Shown: positions 9,960 to 20,370 of the stretch, piece by piece
Layout of the letters: each line of letters starts with the position of its first letter
How positions within the stretch are numbered: the stretch's first letter is position 1
Assembly (NCBI GenBank): GCA_949358305.1
Contig: OX442314.1
Span: 41,300,581 to 41,364,580 of the forward strand
Direction of reading: 5' to 3'
DNA length: 64,000 bases
DNA from: Strigamia acuminata
Taxonomy: Eukaryota > Arthropoda > Chilopoda > Geophilomorpha > Linotaeniidae
Notes under the pieces: generated by a model
Told to the model about the DNA's origin: nothing
The model's database searches: none
Seen by the model: only the letters and a program-made list of their open reading frames with translations
Made by a program: the position numbers and the translations under genes

Positions 9960-9982
9960 TTGTTACGTGGATCCTGAGTGCC
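9960..9982 (+). repeat. Right copy of 23-bp direct repeat
   Basis: Partner of 8857-8879 with two mismatches. It lies exactly at the junction between the inserted ORF and the ORF3 relic. Confidence 0.55.
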
Positions 9983-10146
9983 GACTTCCAACTCCGTTTA
10001 AAAAACTGTGCCGCCACAGTCACGCCAAAGGCACCGGCAGCTGCGAAACAGCCTTAGCTGGTACGCCAAAAGTGAAAGCGGCGGAGAAAACCCGCGAAGA
10101 ACTAAAAACAATCTGGAGCGTACAGTCGTCTGCTCCATTGTTCTGA
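9983..10146 (+). pseudogene. Relic of gypsy ORF3 (C-terminal half)
   Basis: The frame gives C-R-H-S-H-A-K and then E-K-T-R-E-E-L-K-T-I-W-S-V-Q-S-S-A-P-L before TGA at 10144-10146. Elements A and F have E-K-T-P-E-E-L-K-G-V-W-S-Q and E-K-T-P-D-E-L-R-T-A-W at the matching place. The N-terminal zinc motif is missing and a stop ends the frame soon after the conserved block, so the C-terminal third is also lost. Repeat R starts at this stop codon. Confidence 0.75.
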
Positions 10147-10688
10147 GGTTAGACCAGGAAAGTGCAGTATAGCAAATTAAACCAGCAGCAATACGGTAGA
10201 CAAGAAATAAAATCCGCCGTGTCTATCATGTTCGAGAAATGCGTCGTGCAGCAGTCTTCGACACGGTGGCGCACATTTATTATTATTTTTTCGAACCGTT
10301 TAGACCCAAATTTCTTTCCAATGTTGAGCGTGAAATGTAACGAGGACCTGGAAAATCCATATTTCTTTCAAATTATTTTGAATTTTTCGCAGAAATGAAA
10401 AATGAATATAAAGTGGTGGATTGGAAGAGTAAACAACAGAATCTGCATCAATTCAGTGATTGACCTCAATAGTTTTGGTAAAGGGTCATTTAGTTAAGCA
10501 GAAATCTAAAGGTGTTGGAAATAGCAAATTGGAATGTGTGCACCATGAAAAATATAGAATAGCGAAAATAAAAATGTATTTTTCTCAGGAAAATAAGGAT
10601 TACTCCGGGGAGAATTTGTATAACCTTTTCAGAGGAAATAGTCAGCAAAATTTAAGTTCAAGCACAAATATTAAGAAAATACAAAAAA

Positions 10689-10783
10689 TGTAAATGCTAC
10701 ATTCATGTAGGAATGCAGTCTTACAATACGGTCATGTAAATGCCACATTCCTTCTTGAATGCGGGCTTACAATACAACTAGAT
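10689..10783 (+). repeat. Minisatellite in repeat R, two units
   Basis: Two diverged units of about 46 bp of the pattern gtaaatgcnacattc ... gaatgcngncttacaatac. Copy 2 of R has three units at 42369-42512, so the unit number varies between copies. Confidence 0.7.
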
Positions 10784-11816
10784 TATGTGACAGAAATTGT
10801 CAAATGACCAGAGCTCTCTTCTGGTTTCACCGAGACAAGTAATGTGCTCAGTTTATCCAGGGGTGACCACGTGGAGGTAGAGAGTTGGATTTTACACCCC
10901 CGCGAACAAATCAATTTATGGCTTTGGACAATTATATGCACCGTCTTTGGCAGAAATGTGAAGTTTCAGCACCCAATCACATGCGCCTTACAGAGACAAG
11001 TAAAAACTGGAATTTTCTTTTCCCGATAGGAAAAGGCTAAAAATACTATACTTACCAATTTATTTTTCTGTTCCGTGTGGTTGGCGTAAAAGGTTTATTT
11101 TCAGAAAATTCGCATTTTCATGGTCCTGGAATAACTATGACGATGGAAAGAAAATATCTCGAGACGAACCAATCGATGTCGTACAAAAGACTGAAAAGAA
11201 ATGCAGAAATTAATCAAAAAATCATTATAGTTTTTTTTTTTTTTAAATAAAGTAAAAGCTGCAGATTATTATTAAAATATGGCATGGAAGAATGCAACAC
11301 AAAAACGACGCCAATAAATCGAGCAGCGCAATTACTAAGAATTGATCGGGAAATTGATGAATCACTTTCGGTCGCGAAAATTGTCAATTTTAGTAAAAAA
11401 ATATTCACAGAAATTTCAGCCCAAAAACATCATCTGAATAATATTGATGTATTTGCGGCTAGTTTTATACAAAATATATCAAATTAAATTGATAGTTTGT
11501 GAAGTTTATCGATACCTGAATGGTTTTTCGTGTTGCCGGGATGAAAATTATCAAAATTCTATCAAATGCCATCTCAAACAATAATTCCAACTACGCAGAG
11601 TAAAACAGGCAGCCACTAAAGAAAAAACAAGATAACTGAATAATGAGAACAAAATTAAACTTAAAAACGTTACCACCACGGAAATACATCGACCTTCCAT
11701 TGTCCACACGCTTTGATAATGACTACGGGGTCGACAAGCGGAAGCCCACAGTTTCGTGGTTCGTGAGAGAACAAATCTCGGTACAAAAGCTGTGCGCTTG
11801 CAGCGCTTGCAGAAAC

Positions 11817-11866
11817 AAAATACCATGACTTGTGAAGGTACCGACCTTCACAAGTCATGGTATTTT
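11817..11866. repeat. Perfect 23-bp palindrome, 4-bp loop
   Basis: Arms 11817-11839 and 11844-11866 are exact complements around accg. The matching place in R copy 2 (about 43545-43590) has only the right half, so the palindrome arose in copy 1 by a local inverted duplication. Confidence 0.85.
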
Positions 11867-11956
11867 ATTTCTTTGCATAGAAACAAGTTATTTTTCCACT
11901 TGATCGAGTTTCAATATAAAGGATGTACGAATACTAACCTTCAACAAGAAGCAACA

Positions 11957-12190
11957 TGTGACGATTCTACTTTTGGCTGAATAATTAGCCATTACAAGAG
12001 ATAAATCGGTTTAGACAAGACATTTCTACAACTAGAAATAACCTAACCGAGATAAGCTACGGAAGTCTGTACAACGTGAATATGTGATCAAATATAACAA
12101 CTTACGATTTTGTGTGATATAATTACATGTTTATTAACATTACAACTGGAGTTGGGGTTCTGGATAATTGTAACGGCGGCTACACTGGTT
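11957..12190 (-). repeat. Element B 3' LTR, segment 1
   Basis: Outer 234 bases of the B 3' LTR, matching 34115-34348 with one difference seen (near 12173). It is interrupted at ggtt (12187-12190), the target duplication of element A. Confidence 0.95.
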
Positions 12191-12821
12191 TGTGACCGGC
12201 TGCCCACACAGTCTGTCACTTCACTGCAACACACGGCGCTTCCCAGCTCTCGCGCACCTCGTGTGTTTCTCGTGCACGACCTGGTGCGGTCCCCCGCACC
12301 AGGTGGAGCTGTTGGTCATTGGCTCCGGCCAATTGGGAACCGGAAGTGCCCCTTCCGGAAGTGGTGGGCCCCGCAGTAGCCCGACAGTTGATTCTTGACC
12401 AGCATGGCGAACGGTCGTGTTCCGACCTTCTTCGCAATGCCGATCATAGTTGAGACCCGAAGGACCGACGCAGCAATGCTGTCGCCGGTCGGGACCTGAG
12501 CGTCCAACACGCCGTGTTCGCCGCACGTTTCTAAAGAACGTTGCGACGACGCGGCACAAACTGCGATAACCGATCTCACGTGTCATGGCGATCTACCGAT
12601 TGCCGTGCCACGTGGTCGAATCAGGAATAGCGGCAAAACCGCTATTACATTTGGGAAATACACCTTGAGACACCATATCATACCCCTAGACAACAATAAA
12701 GCAATAACCAAAACCTAAACTTGTGTCTCTGTTGTATTTCGTGGATTGAATCATCGTGTGTGTTGCGTCCAGCGCCTCGCGGTCCTCCCCAGACCACGTG
12801 ACGTCCGTCCGAACACTCACA
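12191..12821 (+). repeat. Element A 5' LTR
   Basis: 631 bp, TG...CA ends. A polyadenylation signal aataaa lies at 12695-12700. The open frames that cross this LTR on both strands recur in the other LTR and are not genes. Confidence 0.95.
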
Positions 12822-12823
12822 AT

Positions 12824-12841
12824 TGGGGGCCCGTCCGAGAT
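12824..12841 (+). promoter_or_regulatory. Element A primer binding site (tRNA-Pro type)
   Basis: tgggggcccgtccgagat, two bases after the LTR. It matches the classical tRNA-Pro primer site of retroviruses with two mismatches. The primer would start minus-strand cDNA synthesis. Confidence 0.8.
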
Positions 12842-13717
12842 CTTGAACTCTCTGGCGAAAAATTTTTGTTTACTGATGGTGCAAAACACCATATTAGACA
12901 AATCTTTTTTCTTTCAAAAGAGGGGGAAACTTCTTTGGTCATGGTTGTGACAGGGGGTCAGCAAGCGAAACGGCCGCTAATCGCTGACCATTGGACCCTG
13001 ATTTGACAAAAATTTTTGGCTGTGCATGTCCAGCTTGCCAGGGTAATGGCAAGCAGGGACTTACATTAGCCATACTTTCCAAAAGTCTCCTATTTCTCTC
13101 TAGCTCAGCTTAAACAACTGGGTGGTTGGGAGGGGAATATGATTCTGAACCTTGCTTTTATTTTTATTTTCTTGGTGCGAAGCCCATGTAAAGTAATGGC
13201 ACTATAACTGCAGAGTTTTGAACCTGATTAGAGGAGGAGGCGCGTTGGTGGCCACCAACAAGCCAAAACCCACAGGGGATAGGCGGTTACGCTAAAACCA
13301 ATGCGGGCATAATCCAATTGCCACACTGCAGCCAATGGTTCCATTATGGGCCGGGCGAGGAAGCGTTGCAATGAACTGAGCTTTGAGCACAAAGACCTTT
13401 TGAAGACCGGGGTATTACCCGGTATCCAGGTTGCTATTACGGGGAAGTTGCATGGCATGGAACACTCAGGATGCACTGAGCGGTTGTCAATAAATGGGAT
13501 CCGGGTAGCAGCGAAGTGCTGGCAAGCATGGGAAAAGTGGCTTGGAGGTTGCTGTGGCGATTCATAAGCTCTGAATTGCCCTGCTGCTGCTTAAAGTGCT
13601 GAAATACCAAGTTCATTCCGTTTAATTCCTACCCTGTCCCAAGTACTGGTCAGAAACAGTTGCAAGTTGGTGTACACAACCCAAGAACTGTGGAGACTGG
13701 GACTTGGACAGCGGGGC

Positions 13718-13855
13718 GGGCTGCCGGAGGTACGGGGATACCGATGGTGAAGTGCCCAAATGATACAGAGAGCTCGTTAGGGCGTAGGAACGATATCTGT
13801 ATATTCAGGTAGCTACCAGCTTTGAAAAAAGACTGGGAATCTAGCCTGTAACTTT
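13718..13855 (+). promoter_or_regulatory. Highly conserved leader block (pairs with 54133-54270)
   Basis: About 133 aligned bases differ at roughly eight positions, all transitions, between A and F, although other leader stretches and the LTRs of the two elements have diverged much more. The shared core runs from ctgccggaggtacggggata to ctagcctgtaactt. Purifying selection on RNA is the simplest reading; packaging signal or IRES are possibilities. Confidence 0.6.
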
Positions 13856-14566
13856 ATTTTCAATATTTTATTCACCTTTTTTAAACTTTTCGAGTTGTTA
13901 CTGGTTGTGTAGAGACTGTGCTCGAACCACAGTTTTAAAGCAATCTTTGCAATTTGGGAATTTTATATTTTTATTTACACTTTTTTCATTTTTCTTTCTC
14001 TTCAATTTTTACTTCTCTATCTATTATTTTCATGGTTTCTTTGGGACTCCACATTCGACAGTAGTTACATGTATCTTAAATGCCGGGCGGTATACAGCAC
14101 CAAATGGAGGGTGACATGGCTTCGAGATGGCAGCTGAAAGATGGGACCCAGAGAGACTAGGGACGACGGGTGCGTTTGCCTCCTACTTTTAAGATGTACC
14201 TGATTGTCTCAAACAAACAACCACTTCATTGGGATGAGCAGACATTCCAGTGTAGGCACGTTTCTGTCGGGAAGGCAGCCTCGTGCAGACTGAGGTGAAG
14301 GCCTCAGCGTAGGCGAGTGGGCGCAGTTGCGCTGATCTCTTGGGGCAGAAGGAGAGATTAACAATATCCCCGTTTATTTCTGCAGACTTTTGCTAAAAAT
14401 TGTAAGTTTTGGGGTGATTTTCTTTGGGAACTTCACACATCTTTTATCATTTTTCATTGTATTTTTTTCTTATCTTTCTTCTTTTTTTGGAATTCTACTT
14501 CTTTGTTGCAAAACAATAAAGTTGTTGGATTATTTCGTGTATTCTACTTCTTTGTTGCAAAACAAT

Positions 14567-14988
14567 AAGGGGTTTCATAAATGACACGCTGAAGGCGCTG
14601 AAGTGATTGTTCCAATAATCACAATCACTGCATTATTGAGGACCCACACCAGATCCAAGTGATTATTCCTTAAGTCACATAACTTTTTTTTTTTTTTTTT
14701 TATTATTCTTATTTTTTTAATGTATTTTTGTAACCTATTTATTTATTTTTTTAAATTAAATTAATTATTTATTTTAATTTTTTTAAATATTTACAACCAA
14801 CTCTTATTTCCTTAGTTTAAGCACTCTTCAGCACTAAAAACTCCTTTTCAGACGATTATAAATAAGCGCTGAAACGCTGAAGCGATTATTCATGTGATTG
14901 GCCCATCCAAGTCACATGATAATCGCTTCAGCAGAATAATCGTCATAATCGCTTCAGCGCCTTCAGCGCACCATTTATGAAACCCCTT
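14567..14988. mobile_element. MITE-like insert in element A leader
   Basis: Ends aaggggtttcataaatg and its complement form inverted repeats that continue with gctgaaggcgctgaag and its complement near the right end (14950-14986). About 420 bp, AT-rich centre, no ORF. Element F lacks it. I could not settle the target duplication, because the flanking caata/ttattg sequence is itself symmetrical, so the superfamily is open. Confidence 0.65.
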
Positions 14989-15104
14989 ATTGTTGTGGGA
15001 TTATTTTTTGTATTCTACTTCTTTGTTGCAAAACAATAAAGTGGTGGGATTAATTAACGCTTTTGCGTGTCACCTTACCGTTGTTTTAACAATGGTAAAA
15101 ACCA

Positions 15105-15225
15105 TTCGGTTGGTAATGTCGAAGCTTTTGGGACATGATTTGAGTGCTTTTAAAAAGTACAAAAGTCGTGTCTTTTTGGAATCAGACCATTTATGATCTG
15201 GTTCTATGGCTTCTAGTACCAAGCA
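15105..15225 (+). promoter_or_regulatory. Leader stem-loop segment, copy 1 in A
   Basis: Same segment as 17270-17385 and 55000-55110. It holds complementary pieces: gacatgattt with aaaagtcgtg, and aatcagacca with tgatctggttct, so it can fold into two stacked hairpins about 400 bases upstream of gag. Three copies survive in the window. Confidence 0.5.
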
Positions 15226-15612
15226 ATCACCTACTGTTGTTTTCGAAATGTTGGTTTTTCTGCAAAAACAGAAATAATCAAATCATTTTTTGTGGTCAAA
15301 GTTTTTATTTTTTCAAAAAATCAAAGATGGCGACCCGGAAACAATAGGAAAACCATGTGGAAATTTAAGATTTTTCCAGAAATTCTAGAATTTCGAGAAA
15401 CTAAAGTTTTTGGAACTCTGGGAAATAACTTCTGGAAATTTCGAACCAATCACGTGATTTATGGGGACAATGGGGGGGAGTGACATCACTAATCCCTCCC
15501 CCATGAATGGCTAATTCACACAACGTTGCTGACCTCTAATTGGTTGCAAACTAATCTTTTGCGTCTATTTTTGTTTTTCTGCGGACCTGTCTTCTGGCAC
15601 AATTCGGCCAAA

Positions 15613-16920
15613 ATGCCATACACCAGATTAGGCAAGCCCACGTGGAAATCGCCAGCGACCAAAACCGTTACAAGAGAAGAAGATTCCGACGCCGATTCAA
15701 ACAATTCACCCCTGAATTTAACAATCGAAGAAGAAATGTCGAATGAACTTAATAAAACGTTGGATCGAGCAATGCTTGAGACAACGTGCGAAATTTTCGA
15801 TCTAAAAATCGAGAATATGAACACGAACACCGTATGGGAAAGCACGCTGCTTGCAGTGGCCAACCATGCAGTGGAAATCAAACATGAAGCTGATGTTGCA
15901 AAACGACAATCAGCGGACCTTTCCGCAGAAATTGACGACCTAACCAGCCGTCTCAAAGAAGCGGAAATAGCAAATCAAACCCATTTGCGATCAATAAAAA
16001 CCTTGTCTGACCTGTTAACCCAACAGAAATCAGTCATGGACAACGTGACAGCGGCAGGCCAAGCAATGGTCGAAGCCGAAAAAGTGGCGACCGCTGCAAA
16101 AACAGTTGTGTCGTGCACACATTCAAGCCAACCAGTAATTGTGAACGGCAATACGCAAAACGTAACGCCACAAGCAGTTACTATAAATCCGACTTTTTTG
16201 GCCTGGGGTAATACCATCGGCCAAGGAGTAGACAAACCATTAGGCGACTTTAAACCCAAAGACGCGATAACGGTATCACACACTTTAAGCAATTTTGAAT
16301 TGAGTAAGCGCGTGAATGCCATCTGTTTGGAACCGTTTCTCGGTAACAAAATGGAAGCTCACGACTTCTTAATGGATTTGAAAGGGGCTCTTGCTTTTGC
16401 AGAACCTTCTATCAACCAGGTGCTCAAAGAGCATTTATTTAAGTTTTTCAAAGGAGAAGCAGGAACATGGTTCTCTTTGACTGCTAAAAATACTTGGCAA
16501 GAATTTGAGAGCGATTTCCTCCTACATTTTAGGCCAAGCGACGCATTGTTACTGGCTGAAATAGACAAGATGCAACAGGCATCACATGAGTCTGCCACTC
16601 AAGTAGTGTTCAGACTGGAGAGGCTGTATACACAGCTGGCTATCCCGGTCCATGAGAGCCTACAACTCCGTAAGGTTTTGACTATTTTGCGACCGGCAGC
16701 GAGAGACATGGCACGTACTGCATTACATGCGGATAATACGTGGGCAGCTCTCAGAAAAGCTTGTGTAGCAACAGAAGCTTCGATCCTCAACGAGGAAGCG
16801 ATAGCAACTTCAAAAGTTGAGAAAGCAAGACTGTTTTTTCAAACTTTGATGAAACATACTGGATTGCTTGTGTGCCTTTCAGTTTGTGTAATACATCTTG
16901 TGCATTTTAGAGGACGATAA
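15613..16920 (+). CDS. gag: Element A Gag, C-terminally truncated (435 aa)
   Basis: The start is the ATG at 15613, where similarity to F Gag begins (M-P-x-T-R-x-G-K-x-T-W); open sequence upstream has no ATG. Residues about 40-190 are Glu/Asp-rich with a probable coiled coil. The capsid-like core contains H-L-F-K-F-F-K-G-E-A-G-T-W-F and F-R-P-S-D-A-L-L-L-A-E, matching F almost word for word, and is followed by L-E-R-L-Y-T-Q-L and I-L-R-P-A-A. After residue about 400 it departs from F and ends in a short hydrophobic tail. The zinc knuckle that F carries is therefore absent. It could still assemble into particles, but RNA capture would need another nucleic-acid binder; ORF3 is a candidate. Confidence 0.85.
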   Translation: MPYTRLGKPTWKSPATKTVTREEDSDADSNNSPLNLTIEEEMSNELNKTLDRAMLETTCEIFDLKIENMNTNTVWESTLLAVANHAVEIKHEADVAKRQSADLSAEIDDLTSRLKEAEIANQTHLRSIKTLSDLLTQQKSVMDNVTAAGQAMVEAEKVATAAKTVVSCTHSSQPVIVNGNTQNVTPQAVTINPTFLAWGNTIGQGVDKPLGDFKPKDAITVSHTLSNFELSKRVNAICLEPFLGNKMEAHDFLMDLKGALAFAEPSINQVLKEHLFKFFKGEAGTWFSLTAKNTWQEFESDFLLHFRPSDALLLAEIDKMQQASHESATQVVFRLERLYTQLAIPVHESLQLRKVLTILRPAARDMARTALHADNTWAALRKACVATEASILNEEAIATSKVEKARLFFQTLMKHTGLLVCLSVCVIHLVHFRGR

Positions 16921-17094
16921 ACAAAGTTCTAGAAACAGCACAGAACATGGACTCTTGCCTGAATTTGGACATCATCATTTATGATTGAGTCCATGACAGA
17001 GCTCCTCCAAGATCTAGGTGAAATTGAATCAATGGCTAGCCCATTGAAACCGTTTTTCCTATGCCCAGAGAAGATTGATTTTTTTCTTTTCTCG
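16921..17094 (+). other. Unassigned joint after truncated gag
   Basis: Short non-coding stretch between the gag stop and the first recognisable pol remnant; no motif seen. Confidence 0.3.
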
Positions 17095-18505
17095 ATTTAT
17101 GACTGAGTCTAATGGGAGTTATAGCCCAAAAATGACAAAGTCCAAGCAGATTCTGACTGGATGCTGACTATTCTATGTTGCAATGCGACAAGGATTGTTT
17201 TTTATCTGCGCACCAACGCGTTTAAATTTATTTGTTGCAAAACAACGATAAAAGTCTCTGGTTTGAAAATTTAGAAGTTCTTTGGACATGATTTCGTGCT
17301 TTTTTAGGGCACAAAAGTCATGTTCTCATAGAATCAGACCAATATTTGATCTGGTTCTGAACTTCTAGTTCCAAACAAATTTCTATTTGCTTTCAAAAAA
17401 TGTTGCTTTTCTTCAGAAATTGAGAAATTTTGGCATTTATTTGGTCAATATTGTTGTTTTTTCGTAGAAATACAGAATGGCGACCAGGAAACAATGGAAA
17501 AACATGTGGTGATCACAGATTTTTCGGGAAAAGATTTGATTTTCAAACAAATTTTCGAAAATCGTGGGATCTCTGAGAATTTAATTACACACAATTAAAT
17601 AAATTCACTACCAATAAGAGAACAGGGGGGGAAGTGACATCCCTAATCCCTCTCTCATGAACAATTACACTCACTACAAATGGAAGTTGTTGGACCGGTG
17701 GTGGCTGACTTTTTGAGAAAAAGGAATGTCCCACGAGGTGAAAACAGCAGCAATCAGAAGAATGCATCTGCATTTGAGTTTGAGAACCAATTTGCAGAAA
17801 GAATTATGCTGTCTCTGCCTGATTCGCTCGCACTTTGTCACCCTTACGGATGCAAAAGTAGCAGCTGGCTCGAAGCAGTCTTTCTACAAATGGACGACCA
17901 AGATGCTTTGGTTTAAAGACTAAGGTAGTTGTTTTTGTAATAGGACGCTGAAACGCGCAGAAAGCAACTACAAGCACCACGAATTTGGAAAACTTTCAGC
18001 TGTAATTTGACAAGTTCAGACCACACTGAGAATTCTAGATTTGAAGTTGGAAATTTAGTATCACTAAAAATCCATCATTTGAGGAAAATAGCTATACCAT
18101 TAGCTACGTCTCGCAAAGACCTTTTCAAAGAACCAGGTATAATCACTAAAATGACCAATACAAATGGTTTTGCAACATTGTGAAACACAGGAGATTTATT
18201 CCTTCAGATGAAAATACCAAGTGGCCTATTCCAGATGAAAGAGATATAGAAGTCCCTGAAAATCAACCAAAAAAGATGCTGAATTGACAACAAAATTGCC
18301 AATTTCAACACAACCAGAGAAAGCCAGTACAGCAACCAAATTGCTAATACCAGCGCAACCATTGAATATTTTGAATCAAAATGTGGTTTTGCCTCTGCCA
18401 AATGTAATTTCAAAACAAACTACAAATATTTGGCCAAAACCACAACAAACTTCCGGTCGCCCTCAAAGAAATCGAAGACCACCGGCAAGATTACTCGATT
18501 AAACA
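17095..18505 (+). pseudogene. Element A pol remnant with duplicated leader sequence inside
   Basis: Pieces match F pol in order. aatgggagttatagcccaaa near 17110 corresponds to F 58487-58510 (after the RT palm). 17800-17910 corresponds to the RNase H start at F 58725-58840. 18030-18260 corresponds to the GPY/F region at F 60330-60590, and 18284-18500 to the pol tail. Protease, RT catalytic and integrase core parts are missing and frames are broken. Between the first two pieces, 17215-17690 is a second copy of the leader that normally precedes gag, so the region arose by template switching or recombination, not simple decay. Confidence 0.75.
17215..17690 (+). repeat. Second leader copy inside element A
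   Basis: Matches 14990-15510 of A and 54950-55400 of F, including the stem-loop segment and the ggggggaagtgacat..ctaatccct block at 17626-17655. Its position downstream of gag is abnormal and marks a recombination product. Confidence 0.7.
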
Positions 18506-18756
18506 CCAGGGGGACACCCCTGAACTCAAGAAACCGATTTTGGACCAATCACAGATCGTCTAGAAAACGTCTGCAGTACTTTCCAAAATACGCCATTAAC
18601 ACGTGTACGAAATTCGTATATTTAACGAGCGCTGATTCGGTCTACAAATCATTCTGTTCACCAACAGCGACCGACCACCACAGTTCTCGCATTCAAACGA
18701 TTCTCGAAGGAATCCCGAATTTCATTGTTTCCGAAATCGATAAGTTTTGCTGTAAA

Positions 18757-19983
18757 ATGGATCAACGATTATTGTCGACACACACGACATGCACAGTATG
18801 CATGGGCGGAGGACTCACGCACTACCCGAATTTGCAGGTAACGGCATGTATGAACTGCAACGGAAAGAAGATTGTTTATCTTTATCGACCGGTGGAGAAT
18901 TTTTTTAAATTTTTCATGCGGCCAGAACATTTGCTTCCCGATCACAAACGCGTCTTGACGTGGGGGAAAGTTCGAAGCGAAGCCGACAGGGAAAGGGACG
19001 CGAAAATCTACTTCAAGGGACTTTCCGCATCCTCTACCCCAACGCAACCGCCAAGAAAAAAGGCGAAGATGTCGAACAAATATTCGTCATTTGAACCACA
19101 AACACTAGTAGAGGCCACGAGCAACAACTCGACGGTCGATACAAACAAAACGGCGAAGCAATCGAGCAAAAACTCGACAGCCAAACCAATACTAAAAGGA
19201 AATGGTCCAAAGACCTTTTCCGCAACAACGAAACAAATGGGTATTTCCATGGAAACTAACATTTCCGCGGAGCTACTGGAGCTTCGGTTGGCTGTTCGTA
19301 CGGAACACCCAACTTGGAGTGAGAAAGAAGTAAAGGACGAAGCCAAGAAGCGTCGTCAATTACGAAAAGCGGCCGATTACCAACGGCACACAAACGCCAT
19401 CGCCAATACCACGTCGAAGACACCGGCGGCGGCAACGATCACGAGCGAGGCAGCCAAGACTGTTTCACCAAAAATAATGCGGACGGAGAAAACTCCGGAA
19501 GAACTGAAAGGGGTTTGGAGTCAAATATTGCCTGCCCCGCTCTCTTCTTTGTCGTTGACAGCTTCTACCAAAGCTGGAACCACCACAAACTCGTTCGTTT
19601 TTCCTACGGCGAACGCACCGCTGCAACCAGCAAGCGAACTGTCCGCCGCCGCACCAGAAACATCGACAGCCGTCGTGATGTCACCAATATCCGGCGACAT
19701 TCCGACAAATCTTGTTTTCGGCAGTGAGACCGAAGTCACGCCGATGATCATCGAGGATGCGGACACGACGGTCCAAACCCCAAAAGCCGAGGAAGATATC
19801 ACGTCGAATCCGAGGCCGAAATCGAAATCAGCGGATAAGAATCGGGAAAAGAGAGCGCGCCGCCACCAGACGAAAACGCAACGAGGTCTGGCGGAGAAGA
19901 TGTCGCCAATTCGCCAGGAGGAAATGGATCAACTCGACGAATTGCCAGTGACGCCCGGAAAGTCGTTGGAGCCGAAAGAGTGA
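18757..19983 (+). CDS. Element A ORF3, DnaJ-type zinc motif protein (408 aa)
   Basis: ATG 18757 is chosen because similarity to F ORF3 starts there; the frame is open upstream into the pol tail. Cys 12, 15, 31 and 34 form C-T-V-C-M-G-G-G, 11 residues, then C-M-N-C-N-G, the same positions as in F. It is followed by a conserved helical stretch (F-F-K-F-F-M, then W-G-K-V-R-S-E-A-D-R-E-R), a basic Lys-rich linker, an N-I-S-A-E-L-L-E-L-R block, the E-K-T-P-E-E-L-K-G-V-W block (about residue 245) and a Pro/Ala-rich tail ending near T-P-G-K-S-L. DnaJ-like Cys repeats usually bind zinc and protein or nucleic-acid partners. Function unknown. It is fully open although pol beside it is dead. Confidence 0.8.
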   Translation: MDQRLLSTHTTCTVCMGGGLTHYPNLQVTACMNCNGKKIVYLYRPVENFFKFFMRPEHLLPDHKRVLTWGKVRSEADRERDAKIYFKGLSASSTPTQPPRKKAKMSNKYSSFEPQTLVEATSNNSTVDTNKTAKQSSKNSTAKPILKGNGPKTFSATTKQMGISMETNISAELLELRLAVRTEHPTWSEKEVKDEAKKRRQLRKAADYQRHTNAIANTTSKTPAAATITSEAAKTVSPKIMRTEKTPEELKGVWSQILPAPLSSLSLTASTKAGTTTNSFVFPTANAPLQPASELSAAAPETSTAVVMSPISGDIPTNLVFGSETEVTPMIIEDADTTVQTPKAEEDITSNPRPKSKSADKNREKRARRHQTKTQRGLAEKMSPIRQEEMDQLDELPVTPGKSLEPKE

Positions 19984-20358
19984 AAGCAAAGAGTCTCGTC
20001 CAGGTCTTTTTAGACCTACATCAAGTGTTTTTATTGTTTAATTACAAGTTTTTTCACATTTATTTTTTGTTTTTCAACTTACCTTTAAAGTTTTTACATT
20101 AAATAACCACGAGTTATAAGTTTAAAGTTCAAATGGCATTTTATTCGTGTTCAAAATTTACAAGTGTTTTTTTACAAATTATTTATTATACAGTGTATTT
20201 CAAATTTTCTGTTTTTCATCCTGGGGGTAAGTGTGGTCCTTGAGTGTGTGTTTTCCCGCAGTGTTTTCCTGTAAAAAGAGAAGTAATATACAATTAACTT
20301 TTCAAACCACTTTCGTGAAGTGTGTTGTCAGTTCTCCTTCTAAGAATTACCTCTTTTT
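19984..20358 (+). other. Element A 3' untranslated region
   Basis: AT-rich, with a catcctgggggtaagtgt motif (20218-20236) also found in F at 62606-62624. No gene. Confidence 0.7.
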
Positions 20359-20370
20359 AGGGGGGGGAGA
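20359..20370 (+). promoter_or_regulatory. Element A polypurine tract
   Basis: aggggggggaga immediately before the 3' LTR, preceded by a T run. This is the expected primer for plus-strand DNA. F has aggggggggaaa. Confidence 0.85.

Larger units (their letters stand above)
10138..11956 (+). repeat. Repeat R, copy 1, left part (split by element B)
   Basis: This matches 41850-43674 in order, with small indels. It contains a minisatellite (10689-10783) and a perfect palindrome (11817-11866). It is cut at 11956 by element B and resumes at 35692. Joining the two halves and dropping one aaca gives the uninterrupted sequence seen in copy 2 at about 43671-43684. The origin of R is unclear: it begins at an ORF3 stop codon here, so its left end may be gypsy 3' sequence. 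Confidence 0.8.
12842..15612 (+). other. Element A untranslated leader (2.8 kb)
   Basis: No long open frame. Several blocks match the leader of F (53287-55490): around 12842-13130, 13330-13400, 13718-13855, 14180-14350 and 15000-15500. It includes an approximately 420-bp insert at 14567-14988 absent from F. A leader this long and conserved probably carries packaging or translation signals (inference). Confidence 0.8.

Noticed and set aside
12221-12586. Minus-strand 121-codon open frame in the A LTR, repeated at 20401-20766
   Set aside because: It lies inside the LTR, crosses no gene boundary signal and has no domain; LTRs of this GC content are open by chance.
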